NCBI GenBank assembly: GCA_903842505.1
Contig: CAIMMI010000234.1
Location: 1-58,747 of the forward strand
DNA: 58,747 nt
Source: an uncultured Verrucomicrobiota bacterium
GTDB lineage: Bacteria > Verrucomicrobiota > Verrucomicrobiia > Limisphaerales > UBA9464
Direction of reading: 5' to 3'
In this document: piece by piece, positions 1 to 7,812 of the stretch
Position numbering within the stretch: position 1 is the first letter of the stretch
Layout: the number at the start of each line of letters is the position of its first letter
Program-made: the position numbers and the translations under genes
The notes under the pieces: generated by a model
Told to the model about the DNA's origin: nothing
What the model saw: the letters and a program-made list of their open reading frames with translations, nothing else
Database searches by the model: none

Positions 1-1316
1 TCGGGCAGGACGAACTTGAAGCCGTCGGTGGTGATGAACTGGAGGACCTTCTTGCCCGCGAACGATTCCATGCCTTCGGCGAGCCGCTTGAGGAGCGCTT
101 CCTTCTTGTCGGCGGGGACGGCGACGTTGATGCGGTCGGTGTGGAACTCGCCGGCCTGCCTGGCGAGATCGGCCAGGATCTTGCCCAGGGGACGTTTCTC
201 GACCGCGACGAGTTCCGCCATCAGGAGGCACGCGAGGATGCCGTCCTTCTCGGGGACATGACCCTTCACGCTGAGCCCACCGGATTCCTCGCCGCCGACG
301 ATGACGGGCTCGGATTCCATGAGGGCGCCGATGTACTTGAATCCGACCGGCGTCTCGTGGAGCTGGACGCCCAGCAGGCGGGCGACGGCATCGACCTGAT
401 GGCTGGTGGGAACTGTGCGGACGACGGAGCCGGTCCAGCCGCGGTTCTTCTTCAGGTGATAGAGGGCGAGGGCAAGGATCTGGTTCGGAGTGAGCCAAGT
501 GCCGTCCTTGTCGACGATGCCGAAGCGGTCGGCGTCGCCATCGAGGCCGAGGCCGAGTTGGGCCTTGCCGGCGAGGATGGCCTCACGGGCTTCGGACATG
601 CCCTCGGCGTTGGGTTCGGGGTGATGGCCACCGAAGGAGGGGTTCAGGACATCATGGAACCGGAGGACCTTGGCGCCGCCGTCCTCGATGAGGAACGTGT
701 CGAGGTAGCCGCGGCCGGTGCCGTACATCAGTTCAACGGCGACCTTGAGCTTCGCCTTCTTGATGGCGGCGAAGTCGATGAGCTTGCGGATCTGTTTGAA
801 GTAGTCCGGGGCCGGGTCAAAGGAACGGCACTCGTAGGTGCCGACGATGGAGGTCTTGAAGGTCCAGCCTTCCTCCTGACGCTTGCGGATGTTGGCCTCG
901 ACCTGCTTGGTGACTTCGGGCGGGGCGGCGGCACCGTTCTCCACGGAGAACTTCAACCCCTGATACTCAGCAGGGTTGTGGCTGGCGGTCATGTTGATGC
1001 CGCCAATGGCCTTCTTCGATCGGATCGCGTGGGCGATCACCGGAGTGGGGGCATCGCGCTGGCAGAGGAGCGGTTGGAGGCCGTTCGCGGCGAGGACTTC
1101 GGCGACGGCGAGGGCGAACTCACGACCGAGGAAACGGGTGTCATGGCCCAGGATCACGACGGGTTTCCGGCCGTGGATGGGCGAGCCAGCGCGCTTCAAT
1201 TCGGCGCACCAGTGATCGGCGATCCCTTGGGTGGCGACCAGGACATTTTCGAACGTGAAGTCACGCGCGATGAGACCGCGCCATCCGCTGGTGCCGAACT
1301 TGATCGTGGTGGCCAT
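1..1316 (-). CDS. Phosphoglucomutase/phosphomannomutase family protein (3' end outside window)
   Basis: Alpha-D-phosphohexomutase superfamily enzyme that interconverts hexose 1- and 6-phosphates for sugar-nucleotide and cell-envelope synthesis in the cytoplasm. Reading the minus strand from an ATG at 1316 gives about 438 residues with no stop before the window edge, so the C-terminus is missing. It opens with MATTIKFGTSGWRG, typical of the family. The catalytic phosphoserine loop TASHNP has its serine near residue 112, and the metal-binding loop DGDADRFG starts near residue 259. Whether glucose, mannose or glucosamine phosphate is the substrate cannot be read from these motifs. The gene lies downstream of nuoA in the same direction, but a strong hairpin separates the two, so co-transcription is doubtful. 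Confidence 0.9.
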   Translation of the reverse strand, partial: MATTIKFGTSGWRGLIARDFTFENVLVATQGIADHWCAELKRAGSPIHGRKPVVILGHDTRFLGREFALAVAEVLAANGLQPLLCQRDAPTPVIAHAIRSKKAIGGINMTASHNPAEYQGLKFSVENGAAAPPEVTKQVEANIRKRQEEGWTFKTSIVGTYECRSFDPAPDYFKQIRKLIDFAAIKKAKLKVAVELMYGTGRGYLDTFLIEDGGAKVLRFHDVLNPSFGGHHPEPNAEGMSEAREAILAGKAQLGLGLDGDADRFGIVDKDGTWLTPNQILALALYHLKKNRGWTGSVVRTVPTSHQVDAVARLLGVQLHETPVGFKYIGALMESEPVIVGGEESGGLSVKGHVPEKDGILACLLMAELVAVEKRPLGKILADLARQAGEFHTDRINVAVPADKKEALLKRLAEGMESFAGKKVLQFITTDGFKFVLP

Positions 1317-1375
1317 GGTGGGGGAAGGAGGGATTGGGGACGAAGGGGGGAAGGAAGACCGAAAGGAAACGGAGG

Positions 1376-1403
1376 CCGGGAGGGAGGTTCACATCCCTCC
1401 CGG
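1376..1403 (-). terminator. Hairpin between nuoA and the mutase gene
   Basis: A perfect 10-bp inverted repeat (1376-1385 with 1394-1403, 8-nt loop) lies 17 bp past the nuoA stop on the minus strand. What follows on that strand is pyrimidine-rich rather than a clean U-run, so it may be a terminator or an mRNA-stabilising hairpin. It suggests that nuoA is transcribed on its own. Confidence 0.55.
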
Positions 1404-1419
1404 GATCAGGTGGGTTGGC

Positions 1420-1815
1420 TCAGCTGCGCCAGTCAAAGGCCTTCTTCTTCAGCGCATAGACGTAGCCGACGAAGAGGATGCCGAGGAACGAGAGCATGCC
1501 GCCGAGGACGAGGGGGGCATTGGTCTTGAGCATGTCCTTGTAGGTGACCGCCCACGGGTACATGAAGACCACTTCGATATCGAACAGCACGAAAAGCAGT
1601 GCCACCAGGTAGAACTTCACGGACAACCGCGCGGAACCTTCGCCTTCGGGAAGCATGCCGCACTCGTAGGGGGAATCCTTGACCTTGGTGCGGCGTCCCA
1701 GTTTGCCGGCGACGACCGAGAAGATGAGGGTTCCGAACGCGAATCCCACCGCAACCCCGAGGAACATCAGGATCGGCAGGTACTGTTGAAGCTGCGAGCT
1801 CATTGACGCGGCCAA
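1420..1815 (-). CDS. nuoA: NADH-quinone oxidoreductase subunit A
   Basis: Membrane subunit A of respiratory complex I (NuoA/NdhC family), part of the proton-pumping arm and the quinone-site region. The 131-residue protein has three hydrophobic segments and the family signature: SPYECGM, then the conserved FYLVALLFVLFDIEVVF helix and a following YPWA. The first ATG gives MAASMSSQ; the internal ATG (at 1803) giving MSSQLQQY is an equally plausible start. NuoA normally heads a nuoABCDE... operon. Here the next gene in the same direction is a phosphohexomutase and a hairpin follows nuoA, so it stands alone. It may be a second copy or a gene split from the main nuo locus. The panC gene diverges from it. 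Confidence 0.93.
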   Translation of the reverse strand: MAASMSSQLQQYLPILMFLGVAVGFAFGTLIFSVVAGKLGRRTKVKDSPYECGMLPEGEGSARLSVKFYLVALLFVLFDIEVVFMYPWAVTYKDMLKTNAPLVLGGMLSFLGILFVGYVYALKKKAFDWRS

Positions 1816-1900
1816 GGTACGGTCCGGAGCGAGGCTGGCAAGCGGGTTCCCGGAACTGGGTGCTTGGGCCCGACGCCGAATGGCCGCCAGGAACTCTGGA

Positions 1901-1928
1901 AAGGCTCGGCGGAGTCTTGCCCCACCCC
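1901..1928 (+). repeat. Family A palindromic repeat, single arm (copy A1)
   Basis: Contains GGCTCGGCGGAGTCTTGCC followed by CCACC, a diverged single right arm of the family A intergenic repeat (better copies at 16066-16238 and 57440-57510). It lies in the nuoA-panC divergent region. No left arm is recognisable. Confidence 0.6.
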
Positions 1929-1994
1929 GGGGAGCAGTCCGGTTCTCGGGAAGTCAGTGGCGGTGACGGGATCTTCTCGGCATGTTCGGCGCCG

Positions 1995-2864
1995 ATGAAG
2001 ATCGTGCGTTCACCGGGAGCGATGCAGCGTTTGGCGATGGAGTGGCGGCGTTCAGGGCGACGGGTGGGTTTCGTGCCGACCATGGGATTCCTGCATGAAG
2101 GCCACGTTTCCCTCATGCATGTGGCGCGGCGTCGGGTGGGGCCGAACGGGATCGTGGTGGTCAGCATCTACGTCAATCCGACCCAGTTCGCCCCGACCGA
2201 GGATCTGTCGCGGTATCCCCGGGATTTTGCACGGGACCGAGAGCTTTGCTCCGAGGCTGGGGTCGACGTGATCTTTGCGCCTTTGGACGGGGACATGTAC
2301 GCGGGCCGGGAACAGGGCTTGTACTCGACCTACGTGGTTGAGGAGCAGTTGGGGCAGGGGATGGAAGGGGCTTCGCGGCCGACGCATTTCCGCGGGGTCA
2401 CGACGGTCGTGGCGAAACTGTTCAACGTCGTGTTGCCGGATGTGGCGGTGTTCGGGGCCAAGGACTGGCAGCAGGCGGCGGTGATCCGTCGGATGGTGAA
2501 GGACCTGAATTTTCCGCTTCGGATGGTGGTGGCGCCGACGCGACGGGAGAAGGACGGCCTGGCGATGAGTTCGCGGAACACGTACCTCGGGCCGGACGAA
2601 CGCAAGCAGGCGACGGTGCTGATCCGGTCGATCCGCCAGGTGCGGTCGCGGGTGGGTGCGGCTGGGAAGGGAGGGCTTCCAGCCGTGGATCTGAAGCGGG
2701 AAGTGGCCGGGTTGGTGGCGACGGCGCCGGCGGCCCGGTTGGACTACGTCGAGTTCTTCGATCCGGAGGCGCTGCGGCCGGTGGAGCAGGTCCGGAAGGG
2801 CGGCCACATGGCGCTGGCGGTGTTCGTGGGGAAGACGCGGCTCATCGACAATGGTCGGATCTGA
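1995..2864 (+). CDS. panC: Pantoate--beta-alanine ligase
   Basis: Cytoplasmic pantothenate synthetase: condenses D-pantoate and beta-alanine with ATP, going through pantoyl-adenylate, in the last step of vitamin B5 synthesis for coenzyme A. The 289-residue length is normal. Sequence hallmarks are PTMGFLHEGHVSLM (the HxGH adenylylation motif, His34 and His37), VVSIYVNPTQF, FGAKDWQQ (PanC usually has FGxKDxQQ) and the SSRN loop that acts like KMSKS. The frame is open upstream to 1803, but residues encoded before 1995 look like noise and MKIVRSPGAMQ matches the usual N-terminus, so the ATG at 1995 was chosen. panB and panD are not in the window. Confidence 0.96.
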   Translation: MKIVRSPGAMQRLAMEWRRSGRRVGFVPTMGFLHEGHVSLMHVARRRVGPNGIVVVSIYVNPTQFAPTEDLSRYPRDFARDRELCSEAGVDVIFAPLDGDMYAGREQGLYSTYVVEEQLGQGMEGASRPTHFRGVTTVVAKLFNVVLPDVAVFGAKDWQQAAVIRRMVKDLNFPLRMVVAPTRREKDGLAMSSRNTYLGPDERKQATVLIRSIRQVRSRVGAAGKGGLPAVDLKREVAGLVATAPAARLDYVEFFDPEALRPVEQVRKGGHMALAVFVGKTRLIDNGRI

Positions 2865-2900
2865 GCCGGCGATTCGTCCTTCGAGCCTGAGTTGGAGTAG

Positions 2901-3025
2901 CCACAGATTTCACCGATTGACTGGGACAAGAAGCGTCACCGCTTCGCCGGTCCATTTTACAGGCCGGGTGAAACGATAGCCTCTCCCCACCTGCTTCCAA
3001 TCCGTGGAATCGGTGAAATCTGTGG
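2901..3025. repeat. 125-bp element bounded by perfect 18-bp inverted repeats
   Basis: CCACAGATTTCACCGATT at 2901-2918 is repeated exactly in inverted orientation at 3008-3025, bounding about 89 bp of non-coding sequence between panC and trpS. Perfect ends with a short non-coding middle resemble a miniature inverted-repeat element or a large foldback. No transposase is present. Confidence 0.75.
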
Positions 3026-3098
3026 ATCCAACGGCCCTTTGCTGGTTCCTCCCCATCCGCTCCATCGCCATCTGCGAATGCCTCCGGGCTCTGTGGAA

Positions 3099-4079
3099 TC
3101 AATCGAGACCGCAGGCGCGTTTGGCGCGGGCGAGGGTCTTCTGGGCGACAGCGCGGGCGCGTTCGGCGCCCTCGCGCAGGACGGTGTCGACGTAGTCCGG
3201 GTTCGCGGCGAGCTCGGCGCGGCGGGTCCGGGCGGCGGCGAAGTAGTTCCAGTAGCTTTCGAACAGCTGCTTCTTCAGGTCGCCGTATCCGAATCCGCCG
3301 GCGCGGAGGCGGTCCTCGGTGGACCGGGCGAGTTCGGGCGGAGCGACGAGGCGGAGGAGCTGGATGGCGATGTTCTTGTCGGCATCGGGCTTGGGTTCCT
3401 CCATGCCGCGGCTGTCCATGGCGATGCCCATGATGCGTTTCTTGAGGATCTTTTCGTCGCCGAAGATGGGGATCGTGTTGCCGTAGCTCTTGGACATCTT
3501 CTCGCCATCCAGGCCGGGAACGACAGCGACCTCGTCGCGGATGCGGGGTTCCGGGACGACGAAGGTTTCGCCGTAGAGGATGTTGAACTTGATGGCGATG
3601 TCGCGGGTGACCTCGAGGTGCTGCTTCTGGTCGCGACCCACGGGCACCACGTTGGAGTCGTAGAGGAGGATGTCGGCGGCCATGAGGACCGGATAGGCGA
3701 AGAGCCCGTGGTTCACGGAGCCGGCGGCGTCGTCACCCATGCGGGCGAGCTTGTCCTTGTAGCTGTGGCAGCGCTCGAGGAGGCCCATGGGGGTGACCGT
3801 GGACAGGAGCCAGGCGAGTTCGGTGTGTTCCGGGGTGTCCGACTGCTTCCAGAAGATGCAGCGCTTCGGGTCGAGTCCACAGGCCATGAAATCGAGGGCC
3901 ACGTCGCGGGAGTACTGGCGGCGCAGGGCGGCGTCGGTGAGCGACGTCATCGAGTGATAATTGGCGATGAAGTAGTAGGCCTCGCCCTCGTCCTGCAATT
4001 GGATGGCGGGAAGCATCGCGCCGAAGTAGTTGCCCAGATGCAGGGCACCGCTCGGCTGGATCCCGGTCAGAATTCGCAT
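3099..4079 (-). CDS. trpS: Tryptophan--tRNA ligase
   Basis: Class I aminoacyl-tRNA synthetase that charges tRNA-Trp with tryptophan using ATP. The 326-residue length is typical of bacterial TrpRS. The N-terminus MRILTGIQPSGALHLGNYFG contains the HIGH-equivalent HLGN at residues 14-17, and GEKMSKSYGN supplies the KMSKS loop at residues 194-198. The start is the obvious ATG immediately before the conserved RILTGIQPSG strand. The gene is single, with repeat-rich spacers on both sides (the 18-bp inverted repeat downstream and family B repeats upstream). No T-box-like leader is evident. Confidence 0.97.
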   Translation of the reverse strand: MRILTGIQPSGALHLGNYFGAMLPAIQLQDEGEAYYFIANYHSMTSLTDAALRRQYSRDVALDFMACGLDPKRCIFWKQSDTPEHTELAWLLSTVTPMGLLERCHSYKDKLARMGDDAAGSVNHGLFAYPVLMAADILLYDSNVVPVGRDQKQHLEVTRDIAIKFNILYGETFVVPEPRIRDEVAVVPGLDGEKMSKSYGNTIPIFGDEKILKKRIMGIAMDSRGMEEPKPDADKNIAIQLLRLVAPPELARSTEDRLRAGGFGYGDLKKQLFESYWNYFAAARTRRAELAANPDYVDTVLREGAERARAVAQKTLARAKRACGLD

Positions 4080-4140
4080 GGGTGGGAGGTTACCTGAGGA
4101 GAGTTGCCAGTTTCCAGAAGCCAGATGCCAGATTGGTGGC

Positions 4141-4199
4141 CGGCGACGTGAGGAGGCGGGTGGAGATTGAGACAGCCTCCTGACGTTGTATTGGCTACG
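4141..4199. repeat. Family B repeat hairpin (copy B1)
   Basis: An inverted arm (4141-4157) and a direct arm (about 4175-4197, GCCTCCTGACGTT then GGCTAC) of the family B repeat face each other across a short spacer. They are diverged versions of the core GCCTCGTTACCTCGG + GGCTAC. The stretch just before (4101-4132) is built from repeated CCAG words. Confidence 0.6.
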
Positions 4200-4211
4200 G
4201 AAGGGGGATGA

Positions 4212-4276
4212 CCCGCCTCGTTACCTCGGCGGCTACGGGAGTGTGGGATATCCCGCCTCGTTACCTCGGCGGCTAC
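4212..4276 (+). repeat. Family B repeat, two direct units 40 bp apart (copy B2)
   Basis: Two identical 25-bp units (4212-4236 and 4252-4276), each CCCGCCTCGTTACCTCGGCG followed by GCTAC, lie head to tail with a 15-bp spacer. The second unit ends 2 bp from the stop codon of the downstream minus-strand hypothetical gene. Related units occur near 7.6 kb and 31.5 kb. Confidence 0.8.
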
Positions 4277-4278
4277 AC

Positions 4279-5136
4279 TCAGAATCGTTCCGGCGTCTGG
4301 CCGGGGAAGTCTTCGGTGTAGCGGCGGAGGAGTTGATGGGTGTCGTTGGGGAGGAGGTAGATCTTCTGGCGGATGCGGCGGGATTCGCCGGGTTGGAGGC
4401 CGCCGATCCAAGGGTCGCTGTGGAGACAGACGTAGACGCCTTCGAACAGTTCGAAGGTGCGGTCGCTGGCGATGGCGAGCAGGGAGGAACCATCGGCGGA
4501 GACGGCGCCGATGATCCCATTGGTGATGCGATCAAGGGCAACGGGACGCGGGTTGGCGTCGCGTTCCTCGATCCAGTCGGGAAGGAAGACCTGTCCGCCG
4601 AGGTAGAGGGCGTTGGTGGTGCGGCGGAGGGCGTCGAGGGGCGTGCGGCTGGATCGGGTGAAGACGAAGCTGCGTGCGGTGTAGTTGGACTGGCTGGCGC
4701 TGGTGAAGTGGTCGACGCGGATGCAGGCGGGCTGGAACCATTGGACGGGCCAAGCCTGGGTGCCGCGATGGGTGATCAGGAAGTTCATCTCGACGAGGGT
4801 ACCGGGTGGACCGGTGCGGACTTCGTGGAGAACTTCGGTATCGGGCCCGATTGTGGAGCGGAAGCGGAGTTCGGATCCGTCGGGGGTGGCGTTGAGGAGG
4901 GTGGTCTGGTGTGGGATCCGGGTGTGGCCCCAGGAGCGTTGGTGACCGCCCGGGAGGCAGAAGGCTTCGAGGTAGAAGACTTCGAGGGAGCCGCCGGGCA
5001 GGCGTGGGTCGCGGACGATGAGCAGGTTGTTGGTCCAGGAAAGGCGCGTGGTCGGGGAGTCCGCACCGACGGTGCGGCTTTGCGAGGCGAGGCCAAGCAG
5101 GAGGAACAGCAACAGGCGGAGGCGCGGGGGGATCAC
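4279..5136 (-). CDS. Secreted hypothetical protein
   Basis: Not recognised as a known family. The 285-residue product starts with a basic, leucine-rich signal peptide (MIPPRLRLLLFLLLGLASQS...), with cleavage likely in the LAS/VGA region, so it is probably periplasmic or extracellular. The mature part is rich in beta-type sequence with scattered Trp and Tyr, and no catalytic motif stands out. The middle region (residues ~75-190, containing RSTIGPDTEVLHEVRTGP and WPVQWFQPACIRV) reads like a beta-sandwich, possibly of the galactose-mutarotase or DUF-type carbohydrate folds; that is a guess from pattern only. Family B repeats abut its stop codon, and its promoter side faces the DUF2231-like gene. 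Confidence 0.7.
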   Translation of the reverse strand: MIPPRLRLLLFLLLGLASQSRTVGADSPTTRLSWTNNLLIVRDPRLPGGSLEVFYLEAFCLPGGHQRSWGHTRIPHQTTLLNATPDGSELRFRSTIGPDTEVLHEVRTGPPGTLVEMNFLITHRGTQAWPVQWFQPACIRVDHFTSASQSNYTARSFVFTRSSRTPLDALRRTTNALYLGGQVFLPDWIEERDANPRPVALDRITNGIIGAVSADGSSLLAIASDRTFELFEGVYVCLHSDPWIGGLQPGESRRIRQKIYLLPNDTHQLLRRYTEDFPGQTPERF

Positions 5137-5210
5137 GACGCGAGGCTATCCGCGGGACAGGGGAAAAGAAAAGGCCCCCGGGTTTCTGGAACCCGCGACG
5201 GATCGGGAAG

Positions 5211-5234
5211 CGGCTCGACGGAGTCTCGCCCCAC
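5211..5234 (+). repeat. Family A palindromic repeat, single arm (copy A2)
   Basis: Right arm core CGACGGAGTCTCGCCCCAC is intact, with no left arm alongside. It sits between the divergent secreted hypothetical gene and the gene starting at 5286. Confidence 0.75.
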
Positions 5235-5285
5235 TCCGTGAGGATTGGAGATGCAATCGGGGAAGGCTGGGGCGACGATGCGGCC

Positions 5286-5759
5286 ATGAACTGGACTCAC
5301 CTGCATCTGGCGCTGAACCACGTGCCGGTTCTGGGCGTTCCCTTCGCGACGTTGTTGCTGGCGTGGGGGTGGGGCTTTCGGAAACCGGAGGTGATCCGCG
5401 TGGCCGTGCTGTGGACGCTGGGCCTCGCGGCAGCCTCGATCGCGATCAAGTTCACGGGGGACTCGGCGGCGGGCGTGGATCCTGCGCGGTTCGTGCCCGT
5501 GCAGTACCTGCTGGAGCGGCATGAGAAGTCGGCGGACCAGGCGACGACGGCGGTGTTCCTGTGGGGATTGGCAGCGGCAGTTGCCACCTGGTTCGGTCGA
5601 GGGAACAGGTCCGTTCCGAGGCCAGCCCTGGGAGCGTTGATGGCGCTGGGCATCGTCACCTGCGTGCTGCTTGCCCGGACGGCAAACCTGGGAGGACAGA
5701 TCTCGCATCCGCAGATCCGCGAGGCAGCGGCCTTGACTGCGCCGGGAGCCAAGCCTTGA
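5286..5759 (+). CDS. Four-helix membrane protein, DUF2231-like
   Basis: A 157-residue integral membrane protein with four predicted transmembrane helices (about residues 8-30, 36-58, 83-104 and 115-136). The N-terminus MNWTHLHLALNHVPVLG carries three histidines in or next to the first helix, a pattern common to small uncharacterised membrane proteins related to DUF2231. Histidines placed this way could ligand heme, but that is inference. The frame is open from 5238; the ATG at 5286 was chosen because helix one follows directly. The stop lies 10 bp before the ATG of the heme-motif protein at 5770, so the two are probably one transcript and may cooperate in electron transfer. Confidence 0.75.
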   Translation: MNWTHLHLALNHVPVLGVPFATLLLAWGWGFRKPEVIRVAVLWTLGLAAASIAIKFTGDSAAGVDPARFVPVQYLLERHEKSADQATTAVFLWGLAAAVATWFGRGNRSVPRPALGALMALGIVTCVLLARTANLGGQISHPQIREAAALTAPGAKP

Positions 5760-5769
5760 CGATTTGAAG

Positions 5770-7017
5770 ATGCATCCGAGTCGGAGAATCCTGGGCTGGG
5801 GCGTGGCGGTGATGGCATCGGTATGGCGATTGTCGGCGGCGACCTTCGAACCCGAGCTCGATGCTGTGCCGCATCGTTACTTCGAGCGGGAGGCGACGGA
5901 CCGGTTCACGCGTCGGATGGGGGACCTGGGGAGCGAACGGCTGCCCCTGGACCGGTCGAGCGAACTGGCCTTTGTGAAGAGCCTCTTGAAGGCGCTGGAG
6001 GTTCCGGAGTCCTCGCAGATGCTGGTCTTTTCCAACACCAGCCTGCAGCTGAGCCTGATCAACCCGTCGAATCCACGGGCCCTGTATTTCAACGACGACC
6101 TTTATCTGGGCTGGGTCCCGGGTGGGAAGATCGAGGTGGCGACGATCGATGCGGAGTTGGGGGCGGTCTTTTACATTTTTGACATTCCGCAGGAGGGCGG
6201 GCCGGTTCGGGTTGAGCGGGCGAAGCGTTGCATGAACTGCCACGCGAACGAGGACACGTTCGAGGTGCCGGGACTGGTGGTGAAATCGGTGGCGCCTGCG
6301 GTTGGGGGCGGGAGCCTCGATGCCTTCCGCAAGGAACTCTCAGGCCATGGCGTCCCGATCTCAGAGCGGTTCGGCGGATGGCACGTCACGGGCGATGCGG
6401 GGGTGAAGGGGCATCTGGGAAACCAGTTGGGCCGGTTATACCAAGGCGAGATCACGTGGACGCCGCTGGAGCCGGGGAAGCGGTTTGCCTGGAACCGGTA
6501 TCCGGTCCCAACCAGCGATCTGGTGGCGCATCTGGTGCATGAGCATCAGGTGGGTGGCGTGAACCGGATGGTCCGGGCGCAGTACCGGATCCGGGCCCTC
6601 CGGCATGTCGGCGGCGGGGTCTTGGGGAAGGAGGCGTCGGCGGAGGTGGATGCCGACGTGCGGGAGGTTGTTCGTTACCTCCTGTTTGCGGATGAGGTTC
6701 CGCTGACGGCGGGTGCCTTGTCGTCAGAGGGGGACTTTGCCCGGGCCTTCGTGGTGGGGCGGAAAGCGGTGGGGGGACGGTCCCTGAAGGACCTTGAGCT
6801 TCGGACGCGCCTGTTCCGGCATCGATGCAGCTTTCTGGTGCACACCCCTTTGTTCGCGGGGTTGGATCCGGAATTGCGGAAGCGGGTGTTGGACGCGATG
6901 GGGATGGCGCTCGCTCCCGGGGAAGGGGCTGTCGAGTTCCGGTACCTGGGCGAGGACGAGAAGCAGACGATCCGAGGGATCCTGCGGGAGACGGTGGCCG
7001 GTTGGGGCGGGAGGTAA
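5770..7017 (+). CDS. Exported one-heme c-type protein of unknown function
   Basis: A 415-residue product with an N-terminal signal peptide (MHPSRRILGWGVAVMASV..., cleavage near LSA-ATF) and one covalent heme motif, CMNCH at residues 154-158. Before the heme site are segments LVFSNTSLQ, ALYFNDDLYLGWVPGG and GAVFYIFD; after it comes WHVTGDAGVKGHLGNQ. I recall this pattern from a broadly distributed but functionally undescribed family of exported CxxCH proteins; no enzymatic role should be assumed. The ATG at 5770 follows an in-frame TTG at 5764, and the ATG is preferred. It follows the DUF2231-like membrane protein at 10 bp, suggesting a membrane/periplasm pair. Confidence 0.75.
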   Translation: MHPSRRILGWGVAVMASVWRLSAATFEPELDAVPHRYFEREATDRFTRRMGDLGSERLPLDRSSELAFVKSLLKALEVPESSQMLVFSNTSLQLSLINPSNPRALYFNDDLYLGWVPGGKIEVATIDAELGAVFYIFDIPQEGGPVRVERAKRCMNCHANEDTFEVPGLVVKSVAPAVGGGSLDAFRKELSGHGVPISERFGGWHVTGDAGVKGHLGNQLGRLYQGEITWTPLEPGKRFAWNRYPVPTSDLVAHLVHEHQVGGVNRMVRAQYRIRALRHVGGGVLGKEASAEVDADVREVVRYLLFADEVPLTAGALSSEGDFARAFVVGRKAVGGRSLKDLELRTRLFRHRCSFLVHTPLFAGLDPELRKRVLDAMGMALAPGEGAVEFRYLGEDEKQTIRGILRETVAGWGGR

Positions 7018-7025
7018 TGGGGAAC

Positions 7026-7063
7026 AAAAACGGGGAGATGTCCTGGGTGGGACATCTCCCCGT
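7026..7063 (-). terminator. Rho-independent terminator (rhodanese gene; possibly bidirectional)
   Basis: A perfect 14-bp stem (7030-7043 with 7050-7063, 6-nt loop) is followed on the minus strand by a T-run (complement of 7026-7030). It serves the minus-strand rhodanese gene ending at 7098. On the plus strand it lies 12 bp after the heme-protein stop and could also stop that transcript, though without a U-run. Confidence 0.85.
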
Positions 7064-7097
7064 CTTGAAGGGAGCAACGGGTATCAGGACCCGATGA

Positions 7098-7484
7098 TCA
7101 CTTGGCGGCTTCGGTCTTTTCGCCGGCGCCGGTCCAGCCGGAGATGCCGGCGGACATGTGCTTCACGTTCTTGTAGCCGAGTTTCTCGGCGGCTTCGGCG
7201 GCGGCGCGGTAAGCCTTGCAGCGGGGGCCGCCGCAGTAGGCGACGATGAGGGCGTTCTTGTCCGCGGGGAGGGACTTGGAGAAGTCCTTCTCGATGGCGT
7301 CGAAGTCGAGGGCGCCCGGGATGTGACCCTTCTGCCAGGACTGGGTGCCGTTGACGTCGACCAGAACAGCCTTCTTGGAGGCGACGAGGGCCTTGACCTC
7401 CTTGATGCTGATGTCCGGGAACTCACCGGCGTAGGCAGCAACGGCGACGAAAAGAGAGGCAACAACAGCGAAGATTTTCTTCAT
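7098..7484 (-). CDS. Exported rhodanese-like protein
   Basis: A single-domain rhodanese, 128 residues from the ATG at 7484. The signal peptide MKKIFAVVASLFVAVAAYA ends at about residue 19, placing the domain in the periplasm. The family fold is seen as VLVDVNG (CDC25/rhodanese motif), GHIPGALDFD and the active loop at residues 84-89, CGGPRC, whose Cys84 is the likely sulfur-accepting residue. The loop also carries a second cysteine (Cys89), unusual enough to suggest redox or metal chemistry as an alternative. An in-frame TTG 12 bp upstream is a less likely start. It is monocistronic, with a strong terminator downstream. Confidence 0.88.
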   Translation of the reverse strand: MKKIFAVVASLFVAVAAYAGEFPDISIKEVKALVASKKAVLVDVNGTQSWQKGHIPGALDFDAIEKDFSKSLPADKNALIVAYCGGPRCKAYRAAAEAAEKLGYKNVKHMSAGISGWTGAGEKTEAAK

Positions 7485-7812
7485 GGTGACGGGCAAATTC
7501 GGCCGATCCCGGTCATTGGCAAGGGTTATTTTCCCCGGGGGAGAAGCCAGTTGCCAGAGGCCAGTTCCCAGTTCAACGGTCCCGCCTCGTTACCTCGTCG
7601 GCTACGGCTGAACAGTCCTGGAAGCTGGAAACTGGCGACTGGGAACTCCCTCCGGGCCCCGCCTCGTTACCTTGGCAGCTCCGGTTGGGGGGTGACGGGG
7701 AGATGACGGTTGAAACCGGTGGGGGTGGACCGTAACGTGGGCGCGTGGTTCGGCCTGCGTTGGGCAGGACCGCACCTCGGCCTACCAGATTTTCGGTTTT
7801 TGACCAGTCGCC
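7485..7812. other. Intergenic region with family B repeats
   Basis: A 328-bp gap between the divergent rhodanese and livK genes. It holds CCAG-rich words (about 7545-7575 and 7618-7650) alternating with two family B units (7581-7605 and about 7657-7684), then about 120 bp of unremarkable sequence leading to livK. No coding region is convincing. The livK promoter must lie here, but I see no clear -35/-10 pair. Confidence 0.7.
7581..7684 (+). repeat. Family B repeat, two direct units (copy B3)
   Basis: Unit one (7581-7605) reads CCCGCCTCGTTACCTCGTCG + GCTAC. Unit two (about 7657-7684) is a diverged copy, CCGCCTCGTTACCTTGGCAG + CTCC. They are separated by a CCAG/GGAA-rich spacer. Confidence 0.7.

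Noticed and set aside
141-1529. Long plus-strand ORF opposite the phosphohexomutase gene
   Set aside because: Codons and composition are those of an antisense shadow in high-GC DNA; the minus strand encodes a clear family protein.
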